A stretch of DNA of 64,000 nucleotides from DASSFG01 sp035547915. Lineage in GTDB: Bacteria > Planctomycetota > Planctomycetia > Pirellulales > JAICIG01. This document shows positions 1-8,731 of this stretch, in pieces (positions within the stretch are counted from its first letter, which is position 1; the number at the start of each line of letters is the position of its first letter). The notes beneath the pieces were generated by a model. It was not told where the DNA came from. It made no database searches and was given only the letters and a program-made list of their open reading frames with translations. Position numbers and translations under genes: made by a program. Location of the stretch: the NCBI GenBank assembly GCA_035547915.1, contig DASZTS010000138.1:62001-126000 (forward strand), given 5' to 3'.

Positions 1-900
1 CTTCACAAACACGTCTTCCAGGCTGGCGTGCCGCGTGGTCAGGCTCGTCAACTGCACGTCCCGCGCAGCGAGTTCGGACAACAACGCGGGGATCGTGACA
101 TGCGGCTCGGCCACCGAGAGAGAAAGACGGCCATCTTCCGCCCTGACGGCACTCACGCCGGGCAAACCGGCGAACGAGTCGGGCGGACACTCGCGGTCAA
201 CCGTGAATTCGATCACATGCTCGCCGCCCAGGCTGGAGATCAACTCAGCGGGGGAGCCGAGAGCGATCACCCGGCCGTGGTCGACGATCGCCACGCGGTC
301 GCACAGACGTTCGGCCTCGTCCATGTAGTGTGTGGAGATGAGCACGGTGCGTCCCTGCCGCCCGAAGTCGCGAATGATCTCCCAGAGTTGCCGGCGCGAT
401 TGCGGGTCGAGCCCGGTGGTCGGCTCGTCGAGAAAGAGCAATTCCGGATCGCCCACCAGCGCGCAGGCCACCGCCAGCCGCTGCTTCTGCCCGCCCGACA
501 GCTTGGTAACCCAGGTCCGCGCCTTCTCTTCCAACGCGACGTGGGCGATGGCCGCCTCGACGTCGATTCCCTGGCGATAGAAGCTGCGGAAGAGCGTGAG
601 CGTTTCGCGCACCGAGAGCTTGTCGGCCAGTCGCGTTTCTTGCAACGAGATGCCGATTCGTTGGCGGATTTCGTCGTCGTTCACGCCCCATCGCAGGCCG
701 AGCACTTCGACCTCGCCCGATGTCGGCGAGAGCAAACCTTCGACGATCTCGATCGTGGTGGTCTTGCCTGCGCCGTTCGGGCCCAATAAACCAAAGCACT
801 CGCCGCGCTCGATCTGCAAGTCGAGCCCGCGGACCGCCTCGACGGGAGGGCGCCCGGGATAGGTCTTCGTCAACTGTCGGCAGGCGATCGCGAGTGACAT
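1..900 (-). CDS. ABC transporter ATP-binding protein (partial, C-terminus beyond left edge)
   Basis: This is the ATPase subunit of an ABC-2/CcmA-like exporter and would bind and hydrolyse ATP on the cytoplasmic side of a membrane pump. Reading from the ATG at 898-900, 300 codons stay open to base 1. The frame shows Walker A (GPNGAGKTT, about residues 40-48), a Q-loop region (SLQETRL), the signature LSGGQKQR, Walker B (LLFLDEPTTGLD) and the switch His in STHYMDEAE. The tail LEDVFVK is where this family usually ends, so only a few residues should be missing. It is divergent from the SDR gene with 48 bp between starts. The permease would be expected beyond the left edge. The substrate cannot be inferred. 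Confidence 0.93.
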   Translation of the reverse strand, partial: MSLAIACRQLTKTYPGRPPVEAVRGLDLQIERGECFGLLGPNGAGKTTTIEIVEGLLSPTSGEVEVLGLRWGVNDDEIRQRIGISLQETRLADKLSVRETLTLFRSFYRQGIDVEAAIAHVALEEKARTWVTKLSGGQKQRLAVACALVGDPELLFLDEPTTGLDPQSRRQLWEIIRDFGRQGRTVLISTHYMDEAERLCDRVAIVDHGRVIALGSPAELISSLGGEHVIEFTVDRECPPDSFAGLPGVSAVRAEDGRLSLSVAEPHVTIPALLSELAARDVQLTSLTTRHASLEDVFVK

Positions 901-948
901 GGGAGTGTTGGGGAGCATAATGGATCTTCGGACGATGGAGAACTGGTC

Positions 949-1695
949 ATGGATCTAGGCCTCGAAGGTAAAATCGCGCTCGTGACCGGTGCTTCGCGCG
1001 GCATCGGCGCCGCGACGGCGCGCCTCTTCGCCGCAGAGGGCGCCGACGTCGTCCTCTGCTACCACACGAACCGGGCGGGCGCCGAGCAGACGGCGGCCGA
1101 AGTCCGTGGCCTACGGCGCCAGGCCTGGCTCCTGTCGTTCGACGTCGGTGATGCGGCGTCGGTCGCTACGGCGCTGGCAGAAGTGGGCCGGAGCATTCCC
1201 GGGCTCGACGCCGCGGTGCTCTGCGCGGGTACGAACGCCATCGCTCCGCTGCTGGACCTGGCGGCCGCCGAGTGGGATCAACAGATTCGCATCAACCTGA
1301 ACGGCACGTTCTACATGCTGCGCGAGGTGGCACCTCGCCTTCGCGATCAGGGTTCGATCGTCGCGGTGGCGAGCGTGGCGGCTCACACCGGGGCCGCGCA
1401 TCACGCCCACTATGCGGCGGCCAAGGCCGGAATCGTCAATCTGACGAAGAGCGCCGCTCGGGCGCTCGCGCCGCGCATCCGCGTGAATTGTGTCGCGCCG
1501 GGTCTGACGGAAACGGAGATGGGCATGCAGGCCATCGGCAGCCAGGCCGGCGATTATCTGCAAAAAAAGTTGCTGGCCCAACGAATGGCCGCCCCCGAGG
1601 AGATCGCCCGCGCGATCGTGTTTTTGGCCAGCCCCGCAGCCGGTTTTTTCTACGGTGCCACGCTCGACATCAACGGAGGCCGCGATCTGCGGTAA
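949..1695 (+). CDS. SDR-family NAD(P)-dependent oxidoreductase (FabG-like)
   Basis: A classical short-chain dehydrogenase/reductase of 248 residues, the normal family size. The nucleotide-binding motif TGASRGIG is at residues 13-20. The NNAG position reads LCAGT (residues 91-95). The catalytic set is N116, S142, Y155 and K159 (YAAAK), so it should be active. The C-terminal DINGG resembles 3-oxoacyl-ACP reductases (FabG), but nothing nearby fixes the substrate and no other fatty-acid genes are present. It starts with ATG 48 bp from the divergent ABC gene, so the two probably share a promoter region. The family is certain and the reaction is not. Confidence 0.9.
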   Translation: MDLGLEGKIALVTGASRGIGAATARLFAAEGADVVLCYHTNRAGAEQTAAEVRGLRRQAWLLSFDVGDAASVATALAEVGRSIPGLDAAVLCAGTNAIAPLLDLAAAEWDQQIRINLNGTFYMLREVAPRLRDQGSIVAVASVAAHTGAAHHAHYAAAKAGIVNLTKSAARALAPRIRVNCVAPGLTETEMGMQAIGSQAGDYLQKKLLAQRMAAPEEIARAIVFLASPAAGFFYGATLDINGGRDLR

Positions 1696-1785
1696 GGCTC
1701 GGATTCTGGCCGCAGGCGAGTCTTTTTTGACACCCAAAGGCCCTTTAGCGGGTACGATTGGGCGAGACGTCGCAATAAAGGCGGA

Positions 1786-1810
1786 GCCAAAACCTGTCAC
1801 GGGTTTTGGC
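1786..1810. terminator. Perfect hairpin, 9-bp stem, after the SDR gene
   Basis: GCCAAAACC (1786-1794) and GGTTTTGGC (1802-1810) are exact inverted repeats around a 7-base loop. It lies 90 bp after the SDR stop and 70 bp before the next start. There is no U-run on either side, so it may be a factor-dependent terminator or an operator rather than a classical intrinsic terminator. Confidence 0.35.
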
Positions 1811-1879
1811 GACGGTGTCAGGCGACGATCGCCCAAGGGTAACTCCGTCACCGACCGATCCCACTTTACGCATCTTGTT

Positions 1880-3160
1880 ATGTCCCGCCCCACCGTCGTG
1901 CTGGCTATGGAAGCGCCGCTGGAAGCCGACGTGATCGAGACCCCGCTGCCGGCCTCCCAGCCGGACATCTCCGAAGATGGGTCCTCTTCGGGCGTTATCG
2001 ACGCCGCGCTATGCCAAGAGACGGTCTCAGCCGAACTTGGTGATGAGTCCCGACCTGCCGGTGGCTTGACCCGTTTCGTGCGGGCCGTGTTCCGCATCGT
2101 TTTGTCGACCACCGACTGGCTGTTTGGCGCGGCAGCGCTGATCGTGGGACTTTCCTTTCTGTCCACGTACCCGCTGCTACAGATGCTCAGCCTGGGGTAT
2201 TTGTTGGAAGCGAGCGGGCGCATCGCCCGTACTGGACGACTGCGCGACGGCTTCGTCGGCGTGCGCAAGGCATCGCGTGTGGGGAGCCTCGTGTTCGGCG
2301 CATGGCTCGTTTTGCTGCCGTTGCGGTTCGTATCGAACATGGCCGCATCGGCGCGGCTGATCGATCCCGACAGCCGGGCGACGCGCGGTTGGTCGATGGC
2401 CTTGGCCGTGTTGACCGCGCTGGCGGTGGTGCACATCATCGGCGCGTGCTGGCGGGGTGGACGTTTGCGACATTTTCTCTGGCCGAGACCGATTCGAGTG
2501 GTCAAGAGCCTGCTTCGCCGGGGCGCTTATTCCCGATCGCGCGATGCCGTATGGGATTTTGTGACGAGCCTGCGCCTGCCCTATTATTTTTGGCTGGGCA
2601 TCAGGGGATTTGTCGGCGGACTGATCTGGCTGTTCATCCCGATCAGCTTGCTAGCCGCTGGGCTAAAGGCGCCGCCCGTCGGTCTCTTGGGGGCCCTGGC
2701 GCTGATGTGGGTGCTGTTGTATCTCCCGTTCGTGCAGGCCCGTTTCGCCGCCGAAAACCGATTTCGCGCTCAATTCGAAATCTCCGAGATCCGAAAGTTG
2801 TTTCGCAGGGCGCCGGTTCTGTTCTGGTTGTCGTTGTTCTGCACGCTGCTTTTCGCCCTGCCCCTTTATTTGTTGAAAATTGAGATCGTGCCGCGCGAAG
2901 CAGCCTGGCTGCCGAGCCTGCTGTTCGTGGTCTTCATCTATCCCGCCCGACTGTTGACCGGCTGGTCGTGCGGCCTGGCACGTCGGCGCGAAAAGAACCG
3001 CAACTTTTTCATGCGGCAGGTTGCACGGCTGGCGATGCTGCCCGTGGTGGCCTTCTACGTGTTCATCGTGTTTCTCACGCAGTACACATCCTGGCACGGC
3101 GTCGCCAGCCTGTATGAGCAGCACGCCTTCCTCGTGCCCGTGCCTTTCTTGGGCCTGTAG
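1880..3160 (+). CDS. Polytopic membrane protein, unknown function
   Basis: I do not recognise this 426-residue family firmly. It has an acidic N-terminal region of about 70 residues, then a motif-rich stretch (TYPLLQMLSLGYLLEASGR, then ARTGRLRDGF). About seven hydrophobic segments follow, including IRGFVGGLIWLFIPISLLA and MLPVVAFYVFIVFLTQ, with a basic loop around residues 290-310. Families like this, resembling DUF4013-type membrane proteins, are common in planctomycetes, but that link is from memory and weak. The frame is open upstream to 1655, but that part is intergenic in composition. ATG 1880 gives a sensible N-terminus. It stands alone between the SDR gene and the glycosyltransferase gene. 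Confidence 0.8.
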   Translation: MSRPTVVLAMEAPLEADVIETPLPASQPDISEDGSSSGVIDAALCQETVSAELGDESRPAGGLTRFVRAVFRIVLSTTDWLFGAAALIVGLSFLSTYPLLQMLSLGYLLEASGRIARTGRLRDGFVGVRKASRVGSLVFGAWLVLLPLRFVSNMAASARLIDPDSRATRGWSMALAVLTALAVVHIIGACWRGGRLRHFLWPRPIRVVKSLLRRGAYSRSRDAVWDFVTSLRLPYYFWLGIRGFVGGLIWLFIPISLLAAGLKAPPVGLLGALALMWVLLYLPFVQARFAAENRFRAQFEISEIRKLFRRAPVLFWLSLFCTLLFALPLYLLKIEIVPREAAWLPSLLFVVFIYPARLLTGWSCGLARRREKNRNFFMRQVARLAMLPVVAFYVFIVFLTQYTSWHGVASLYEQHAFLVPVPFLGL

Positions 3161-3266
3161 CCTACCCGTCGAAACGGTGTACGATAGCTTTGCCTGAGCC
3201 GCCGCAACCCGGCGGCGCACGGCGGTGCTCTCAAAATGCCGAAATGGGCTCCCGGCCGCTGGAACG

Positions 3267-4130
3267 ATGATCCGCATCAACACGAGTTTTGCCGAGTACT
3301 ACGGGATTGGCGACCTGGTTTGCTTGTCTTGGATTGCCGAGGCCACGCGAGACACACGCAACCGCATCAGCTTTTTCGCCAAGCGCGGCACGCGGTATTC
3401 CGTGCTGGAGCTGATGGGGCAGGAGGTTTCCGACGATCCGCGCGGCACGGGCGTCTGCGTCTACAGCGCCTATCAGAACGAGCTCAAGGACGGTGGCCGC
3501 AAGAAGCGGCTCGAGTACGTTTGCGAAGTCTTGGGCATCGAACCGCGGTACAAACGGCCGACCGTGAAGCTTTCGGCCGAAGACGTGGAATGGGCCCGCA
3601 AGACCAAGGGTGAACTGGGCGAAGACCTGGTGCTCCTCTTCCCGCAAACCGCCTGGGAGCCGAGGGCCTGGCCGAGCTGCTACTGGGTCGACCTGGCCTG
3701 GCAGCTCCAGAATCGAAACGTGGCGACGGCCGTGTTCCTGGGGCATGAAGACAAACGCTTCACCGGGGCACCGCGTTACTATTGGGGCTTTCCGTTCGGC
3801 CGGGTGGCCGCGTTGATGAACGAGTCGTCCATGGTGATTGGTGTCGACAGTGGGCCGGCCCATATATCGGGCACGCTGGGAGTTCCCACGCTGGTCATGA
3901 GCGGCCCCACCCGTCCCGAGTGCGTATTCGGCCACCTCCCCGAGGTGACCTCGCTGGCCAGCTACGACGATCCGGGATGCACCGGCTGCCACTTCAAGCC
4001 GCCCTTCCGCTCTGCCTGCGATCAGGGCTGCCAGATGCTGTACTCGCTCAAACCGCACGTCGTCCTGGCCGAGGTCGTATCGCGGTTGGCCACGCGGCGT
4101 CGGGAGAAGCGGGCCCCGGCCGCCGGCTGA
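3267..4130 (+). CDS. Glycosyltransferase family 9 (heptosyltransferase-like) protein
   Basis: This 287-residue protein has the C-terminal half of a GT-B sugar transferase of the ADP-heptose:LPS heptosyltransferase type. Its hallmark stretch is MVIGVDSGPAHISGTLGVPT followed by GPTRPECVFG (about residues 190-220), where GT9 enzymes bind the nucleotide sugar. An upstream LFPQTAWEPRAWP matches the acceptor-side segment. A cysteine-rich tail (PGCTGCHFKPPFRSACDQGC) is a known GT9 feature. ATG 3267 is preferred over an upstream in-frame ATG at 3225 because homology starts at MIRINTSFAEYYGIGD. It may belong functionally with the heptose-sugar genes at 46888-49754, but it is not linked to them. Confidence 0.82.
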   Translation: MIRINTSFAEYYGIGDLVCLSWIAEATRDTRNRISFFAKRGTRYSVLELMGQEVSDDPRGTGVCVYSAYQNELKDGGRKKRLEYVCEVLGIEPRYKRPTVKLSAEDVEWARKTKGELGEDLVLLFPQTAWEPRAWPSCYWVDLAWQLQNRNVATAVFLGHEDKRFTGAPRYYWGFPFGRVAALMNESSMVIGVDSGPAHISGTLGVPTLVMSGPTRPECVFGHLPEVTSLASYDDPGCTGCHFKPPFRSACDQGCQMLYSLKPHVVLAEVVSRLATRRREKRAPAAG

Positions 4131-4284
4131 CCGCCGCGCTCGCCAAGTTCTGGCGGCTGGCCTGTTTATGAACGCTCGATTATCCTGGCGTTAGCCTTCC
4201 GCGTAACGTTTTGCTCGCGCACGACAATAACCGTCAAACCCGCCGCGTTTTCGCGTCCGACCGCCACTTGGAGAGATCGACATC

Positions 4285-5340
4285 ATGGCCCATCCGCACG
4301 GCACAAACCCCTTGAAGAGCAACCCGGAGAAGCCGAGCGAAATTGGCCAGTCCGACCTGCGGGCTGCCGAGGAGCTGACCGGCGCCTTCAAACGGATGAA
4401 GGAGCAGCTCGCCCGCGTGATCGTCGGTCAGGACGAGGTGGTCAAGCAGGTGCTCATCGCGCTGTTTTGCCAGGGGCATTGCGTGCTGGAAGGGGTGCCG
4501 GGACTGGCCAAAACGCTGATGATCGCGAACATCGCCCGGCTGATGTCGCTCAGTTTCCGACGCATACAGTTCACCCCCGACCTGATGCCGTCGGATATCA
4601 CGGGCACCGAGATTCTGGACGAAGAGGAGGGGACCGGCCGCCGGCGGATGCGGTTCGTGAAGGGGCCGATTTTCTGCAACATCCTGCTCGGCGACGAAAT
4701 CAACCGCACGCCGCCCAAGACGCAGGCGGCTCTACTCCAAGCCATGCAGGAGTATAAGGTCACCACCGCGGGTGAAGATTTTCAGCTCGACCGGCCCTTT
4801 CTGGTGTTGGGTACGCAGAACCCGATCGAGCAGGAAGGTACCTATCCACTGCCCGAAGCCCAACTCGACCGCTTTATGTTCAAGGTGCTTGTCGAGTACC
4901 CCAGCTTCGACGAAGAGTTGGCCATCGCCGAGGCGACCACCAGCGGCGATATGCCGACCCTACAGCCGATTCTCGATCGGGCCACGATCTTGCAGTTGCA
5001 GCAGACGGTGCGCAAGGTGCTCATCGGGCGGAGCGTCTCCGCCTACGCCGTTTCTCTGGTGCGGGCCACGCGGCCCGGCGCGGACGAGACGCCCGATTTT
5101 GTGAACAAGTATCTCACCTGGGGCGCCGGCACGCGCGCCTGCCAGTCGCTCTTGCTGGGGGCCAAGGCCAATGCCCTGCTCGACGGCCGCGTGCATGTCT
5201 CGACCGAGGATATCCGCTATGTCGCCCGCCCCGTCTTGCGGCATCGGCTCGTCACGAGCTTTACCGCCGAGAGCGACGGAGTGACGCCGGACCATATCGT
5301 CGAGAAGCTGTTTGAAGTCATCCGCGAACCGATGGAGTAG
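4285..5340 (+). CDS. MoxR-family AAA+ ATPase (copy 1)
   Basis: A 351-residue MoxR ATPase, normal for the family. The AAA core has Walker A GVPGLAKT (residues 70-77), Walker B ILLGDEIN (133-140), the RTPPKTQAALLQAMQE helix, sensor 1 in LGTQNPIEQEGTYPLPEAQ, and a C-terminal lid domain ending in an RHRL segment. MoxR proteins act as chaperone-like ATPases that remodel or activate partner proteins together with VWA-domain proteins. The next gene is a DUF58 (VWA-like) protein 76 bp away, the usual partner. It opens a ten-gene co-directional run ending at 20550. The ATG at 4285 follows GGAGAG, a good ribosome-binding site. Two further MoxR genes lie at 18556 and 28119. Confidence 0.95.
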   Translation: MAHPHGTNPLKSNPEKPSEIGQSDLRAAEELTGAFKRMKEQLARVIVGQDEVVKQVLIALFCQGHCVLEGVPGLAKTLMIANIARLMSLSFRRIQFTPDLMPSDITGTEILDEEEGTGRRRMRFVKGPIFCNILLGDEINRTPPKTQAALLQAMQEYKVTTAGEDFQLDRPFLVLGTQNPIEQEGTYPLPEAQLDRFMFKVLVEYPSFDEELAIAEATTSGDMPTLQPILDRATILQLQQTVRKVLIGRSVSAYAVSLVRATRPGADETPDFVNKYLTWGAGTRACQSLLLGAKANALLDGRVHVSTEDIRYVARPVLRHRLVTSFTAESDGVTPDHIVEKLFEVIREPME

Positions 5341-5416
5341 GTCGACGTCTAGAGTTCGCGCTCGGTGGTTGATCCGGCGCGAGAAGCTCTGAGCCGGTAA
5401 CTTTGAACTCCCGAAT

Positions 5417-6304
5417 ATGCCCAATCGCTATTTCGATCCCGACGGCCTGGCGCGTGTCGGCCACATGGAATTCGTGGCCCGGCAGGTGGTGGAAGGCTTT
5501 TTGACCGGTCGGCACCGCAGCCCCTATCACGGGTTTTCGGTGGAATACCTCGACCACCGGGCGTATACGCCGGGCGATGAACTGCGCACGCTCGACTGGA
5601 AGATTCTGGCCCGCAACGACCGCTACTTCGTCAAGTTGTTCGAAGATGAGACGAACTTGCGGGCGTATATCCTGCTCGATTGCTCGCAGTCGATGGCCTT
5701 TCAGAGCGGCAAGATCAGCAAGTTGCAGTATGGCAGCTACCTGGCCGCGGCGCTCACCTACCTGCTGTTGCGGCAGAACGACGCGGTGGGGCTGACCCTG
5801 TTCGACAGCAGCGTGCGCATGCACATGCCCGCCAAGGCCAGGCCCACGCAGTTCCGCCGCGTGCTCGACATCTTGGAAAAGACCCAACCGGGCGGCGACA
5901 CGAACGTGGGCGCCGTGCTGCACGAAGTGGCCGAACGGATCAAGCGCCGCGGGTTGGTGATCGTCATCAGCGACCTGATCGATAAGGAAGAAGACGTCGC
6001 GCAGGGCCTCCAGCACTTCCGCCACAACAATCACGAAGTTGTCGTGTTTCACGTGATGGACGACGCCGAGTTGACATTCCCCTTCGATCGGCTCACACGC
6101 TTCAAGGACATGGAGGGGGCCGGCCGCGTGGTGGCCAATCCCAAGAGCCTGCGGGCGCGCTACTTGGCGCGGGTGAACGCCTTCACGGAACGGGTGAAGC
6201 ACGACTGCCTGGAACGCCGCATCGACTACAATCTGATTAACACCAAACAGCCGTACGACGCGTCGCTGGCGGCCTGCTTGGACAAACGGTCACGCATGGG
6301 CTGA
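5417..6304 (+). CDS. DUF58 (VWA-like) protein, MoxR partner 1
   Basis: A 295-residue DUF58 protein of the short form, with no membrane segments. The signature runs from HRAYTPGDELRTLDWK through FEDETN (residues 48-80). A VWA-type metal site follows with all DxSxS residues present (LLDCSQSM, D88 to S92), so it could bind a divalent metal as VWA domains do. A second conserved segment, RRGLVIVISDLID, lies near residue 180. It sits directly after MoxR 1 and 7 bp before the BatA-like gene, so all three are probably co-transcribed. DUF58 proteins are regarded as MoxR adaptors. The client is unknown. Confidence 0.93.
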   Translation: MPNRYFDPDGLARVGHMEFVARQVVEGFLTGRHRSPYHGFSVEYLDHRAYTPGDELRTLDWKILARNDRYFVKLFEDETNLRAYILLDCSQSMAFQSGKISKLQYGSYLAAALTYLLLRQNDAVGLTLFDSSVRMHMPAKARPTQFRRVLDILEKTQPGGDTNVGAVLHEVAERIKRRGLVIVISDLIDKEEDVAQGLQHFRHNNHEVVVFHVMDDAELTFPFDRLTRFKDMEGAGRVVANPKSLRARYLARVNAFTERVKHDCLERRIDYNLINTKQPYDASLAACLDKRSRMG

Positions 6305-6311
6305 GCCGCCG

Positions 6312-8657
6312 ATGTTGCCAATTCACCCGGGACTGCTTTGGTTTTTGCCGCTGGCGGCGGTCCCCATTCTGTTGCACCTGCTCACGCTCCACCGTCTGCG
6401 AACGGTGGAATTGAGCACCTTCCGCTTCCTCTTCGACAGCTACGTCCAACAGCGGCGGCGGATGAAGTTCTTGGAGGCCGTGCTCGCGGCGCTGCGGGCC
6501 CTGTTTCTGCTACTGCTGGTGCTCGTGTGCAGCCGGCCGGTGGTGAAACACTGGAGTGCGCTGTTCGGCGGCGGTGCCGGTCGCGACGTCATCCTGCTCG
6601 TCGATTGCTCGGCCAGCATGAATGCGCAGACCGCCGGCCTCTCCTCACTCGAGCGGGCGAAAGCGGCCGCGCTGTTGGTGTCCGATCGCCTGGCGCGCGA
6701 CGACCGTGTGACGCTGATCCGCGTGGCGACCCGGCCGGAGGAGGTATTCAACCGCTTCACGGCCGACACGGAAAGCATCAAGGAGCATATCCAGAACCTG
6801 CGGACGAGTCCGGCGCGGGCGAACTGGCTGACCGCGCTGTCACAGCTTTTCGCATCGGGCGCGCCGGAACGCTCGAAGGCGACCGTCTATCTGTTCACCG
6901 ATTGTCAGGCCAGCGGTTTCAGTGAATTGGCTCAGCAGGGGGCCGAGCGGCTGGTGCCGAAGGAGACGCGCCTCGTTGTCGTCAACGTGGGCTCGAAGGA
7001 ACGGTTGGCCAACCGGGCAGTGGTCGGGGCGGCTCCGCGGGTGCATCGCACGGTCGTCGGCTTGCCGGTCATGCTGCGGCCGAAAGTGGCCAATTACGCG
7101 AAGAGCGAGCCGGCAGACGTGACCGTGAGCGTGCTGATCGACGAAAAGGAAGTCGCCCGCACGCCGCTCACGATCAAGCCCGGCGACACGGCCGAGAAAG
7201 AGATCGTTTACGTACCGACGCAGCCGGGAACCCTGCGCGGGCGTTTTCAGATCGGCGATGACCATTTTCCCGATGACGATCAGTATCTCTTCACGCTCTC
7301 GGTGGCGCCGCCCATCAAGGTGTTGCTCGTGAACGGCAACCCGGCGGGCGATCCCTTCGAGAACGAAGGGCTCTATCTGCGCACCGCGCTGACCGCGCAC
7401 GGCGAGGAAGAAGAGAAACGCACGAGCGAACCGCCCGCGCCGGAGGTTTCGTCATCGGGTCCGGCCCAGACGACCCTCGCGCCCAGCAAGGAGTACGTGC
7501 GCTCCCTCGATGTGCAGGAAATACCGGAGGGGAACGTCAATCCCGAGACGTTGCGCGACGCCGCCGTGGTGATCCTTGCCAACTGTGGCCAACTCAACGG
7601 CCAGCACTTCACCTGGCTGCAAGACTTTGTGTCCGCCGGCGGTGGGTTAATCATCTTTCCCGGCGATCGGGTCAATCCCGATGTGTACAACAAGCAGTTC
7701 TTCGCCGTGCCGGGGCCGCTCAATGAGCGGCTGGTGAGCGCGACGCTCGGCCCACCCGCCGGAGACGTGCAGAACCCCGACACGTTCGTACAGATGACCT
7801 CGCTCGACTACGCACACGCGGTGTTGTCGGCGTTTGAGGATCGAGAAGCGCGTTATCTGACGACAGCGAATTTCTATAGACGCTTTCCGATCGTGCCGGA
7901 CGAGAACTCGACCAACGCCTTGCCGCTCGCCAAATTCTCTCCCAAGGAACCGGCGCTGGTGGAAGGCCGCTTCCGCGACGGCAAGGTATTGCTCGCCGCG
8001 TTTCCGGCCACCAGCAAATGGACCAACCTGCCGCTCAAGCCCGAGTTCGTACCGCTGATCCTCAGGCTGGTGAACTACGTCGAACATCGGCCCGACGTCG
8101 AAGCGCCGTCGGTGGTGCCGGCCGACGTCGAGGCGGAGATCGCCGTCGCGGCCAATTGGGCGCCGGTCCACGGCAAGGTCATCGATGCACAGCACCACTC
8201 CAGCGACGTGGAGTTTCAGCGGGCCGGTTCGCGTTGGGTCGGCGGCTTCGAGAAAACGGGCCTGAAGGGGTACTATACGGTTGACGTGCGCGGGGGGCGT
8301 GTCGAGCAACCCAAGCACGACTCGACCGAGTTCGCCGTCAACCTGTCGCCCGAAGAATCGCAGTTCGCTCTGGCCGACGAATCGCGATTGCGCGAGTTGC
8401 TACCCGATGTGGACCTTTCGGTCGTCGATGCTTCGGCCGAGACCCAACAGGAGTTGGGCACCGTGGGCGACGAGCGCGAGGTCTGGCGGTGGTTGCTGGT
8501 GATCGTGTTCATCGTGATCGGAGTTGAGTTCACGCTCGCGACCCTGAGTGGGGGGCGGCCCGATCAGGGGGAAGAACTGTCTGTGGGTGAACGTATTCGC
8601 GAGATGAGTCCTGGCACGTGGGTAGGGCGGATGACCGGGGCGGGGACGGTGGAGTAA
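6312..8657 (+). CDS. BatA-like membrane VWA protein
   Basis: This 781-residue protein begins with the double-transmembrane N-terminus typical of BatA-type proteins (segments at about 7-25 and 55-75, with a basic QQRRRMKF turn). A VWA domain with an intact metal site follows (LLVDCSASM, D98 to S102). The middle resembles a periplasmic beta domain that binds or presents, followed by a glutamine-amidotransferase-like fold around FVSAGGGLIIFPGD. The C-terminus has one more membrane segment (LLVIVFIVIGVEFTLATL) and a short cytoplasmic tail. It starts 7 bp after the DUF58 gene. Bat operons affect envelope or aerotolerance phenotypes in other phyla. The role here is inferred from context only. Confidence 0.9.
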   Translation: MLPIHPGLLWFLPLAAVPILLHLLTLHRLRTVELSTFRFLFDSYVQQRRRMKFLEAVLAALRALFLLLLVLVCSRPVVKHWSALFGGGAGRDVILLVDCSASMNAQTAGLSSLERAKAAALLVSDRLARDDRVTLIRVATRPEEVFNRFTADTESIKEHIQNLRTSPARANWLTALSQLFASGAPERSKATVYLFTDCQASGFSELAQQGAERLVPKETRLVVVNVGSKERLANRAVVGAAPRVHRTVVGLPVMLRPKVANYAKSEPADVTVSVLIDEKEVARTPLTIKPGDTAEKEIVYVPTQPGTLRGRFQIGDDHFPDDDQYLFTLSVAPPIKVLLVNGNPAGDPFENEGLYLRTALTAHGEEEEKRTSEPPAPEVSSSGPAQTTLAPSKEYVRSLDVQEIPEGNVNPETLRDAAVVILANCGQLNGQHFTWLQDFVSAGGGLIIFPGDRVNPDVYNKQFFAVPGPLNERLVSATLGPPAGDVQNPDTFVQMTSLDYAHAVLSAFEDREARYLTTANFYRRFPIVPDENSTNALPLAKFSPKEPALVEGRFRDGKVLLAAFPATSKWTNLPLKPEFVPLILRLVNYVEHRPDVEAPSVVPADVEAEIAVAANWAPVHGKVIDAQHHSSDVEFQRAGSRWVGGFEKTGLKGYYTVDVRGGRVEQPKHDSTEFAVNLSPEESQFALADESRLRELLPDVDLSVVDASAETQQELGTVGDEREVWRWLLVIVFIVIGVEFTLATLSGGRPDQGEELSVGERIREMSPGTWVGRMTGAGTVE

Positions 8658-8731
8658 TTGGCGACCTGGGCCGGGAACGGCTCGGGGACTGGCGCGATCG
8701 TCGCGTCGACTCGTATGGGAGGAAGAAATCG

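Noticed and set aside
28..789. Open frame of 253 codons opposite the ABC ATPase gene
   Set aside because: It is antisense to a gene with all ABC motifs and has no family features; GC-rich DNA gives long shadow frames.
1727..1752. TTGACA box 150 bp before the membrane-protein gene
   Set aside because: The nearest plausible -10 (TACGAT) is 20 bp away, too far for a standard promoter.
1111..2505. 464-codon minus-strand frame across the SDR and membrane-protein genes
   Set aside because: It crosses two recognisable genes and an intergenic hairpin; Arg/Ser/Pro-rich composition is typical of a shadow.
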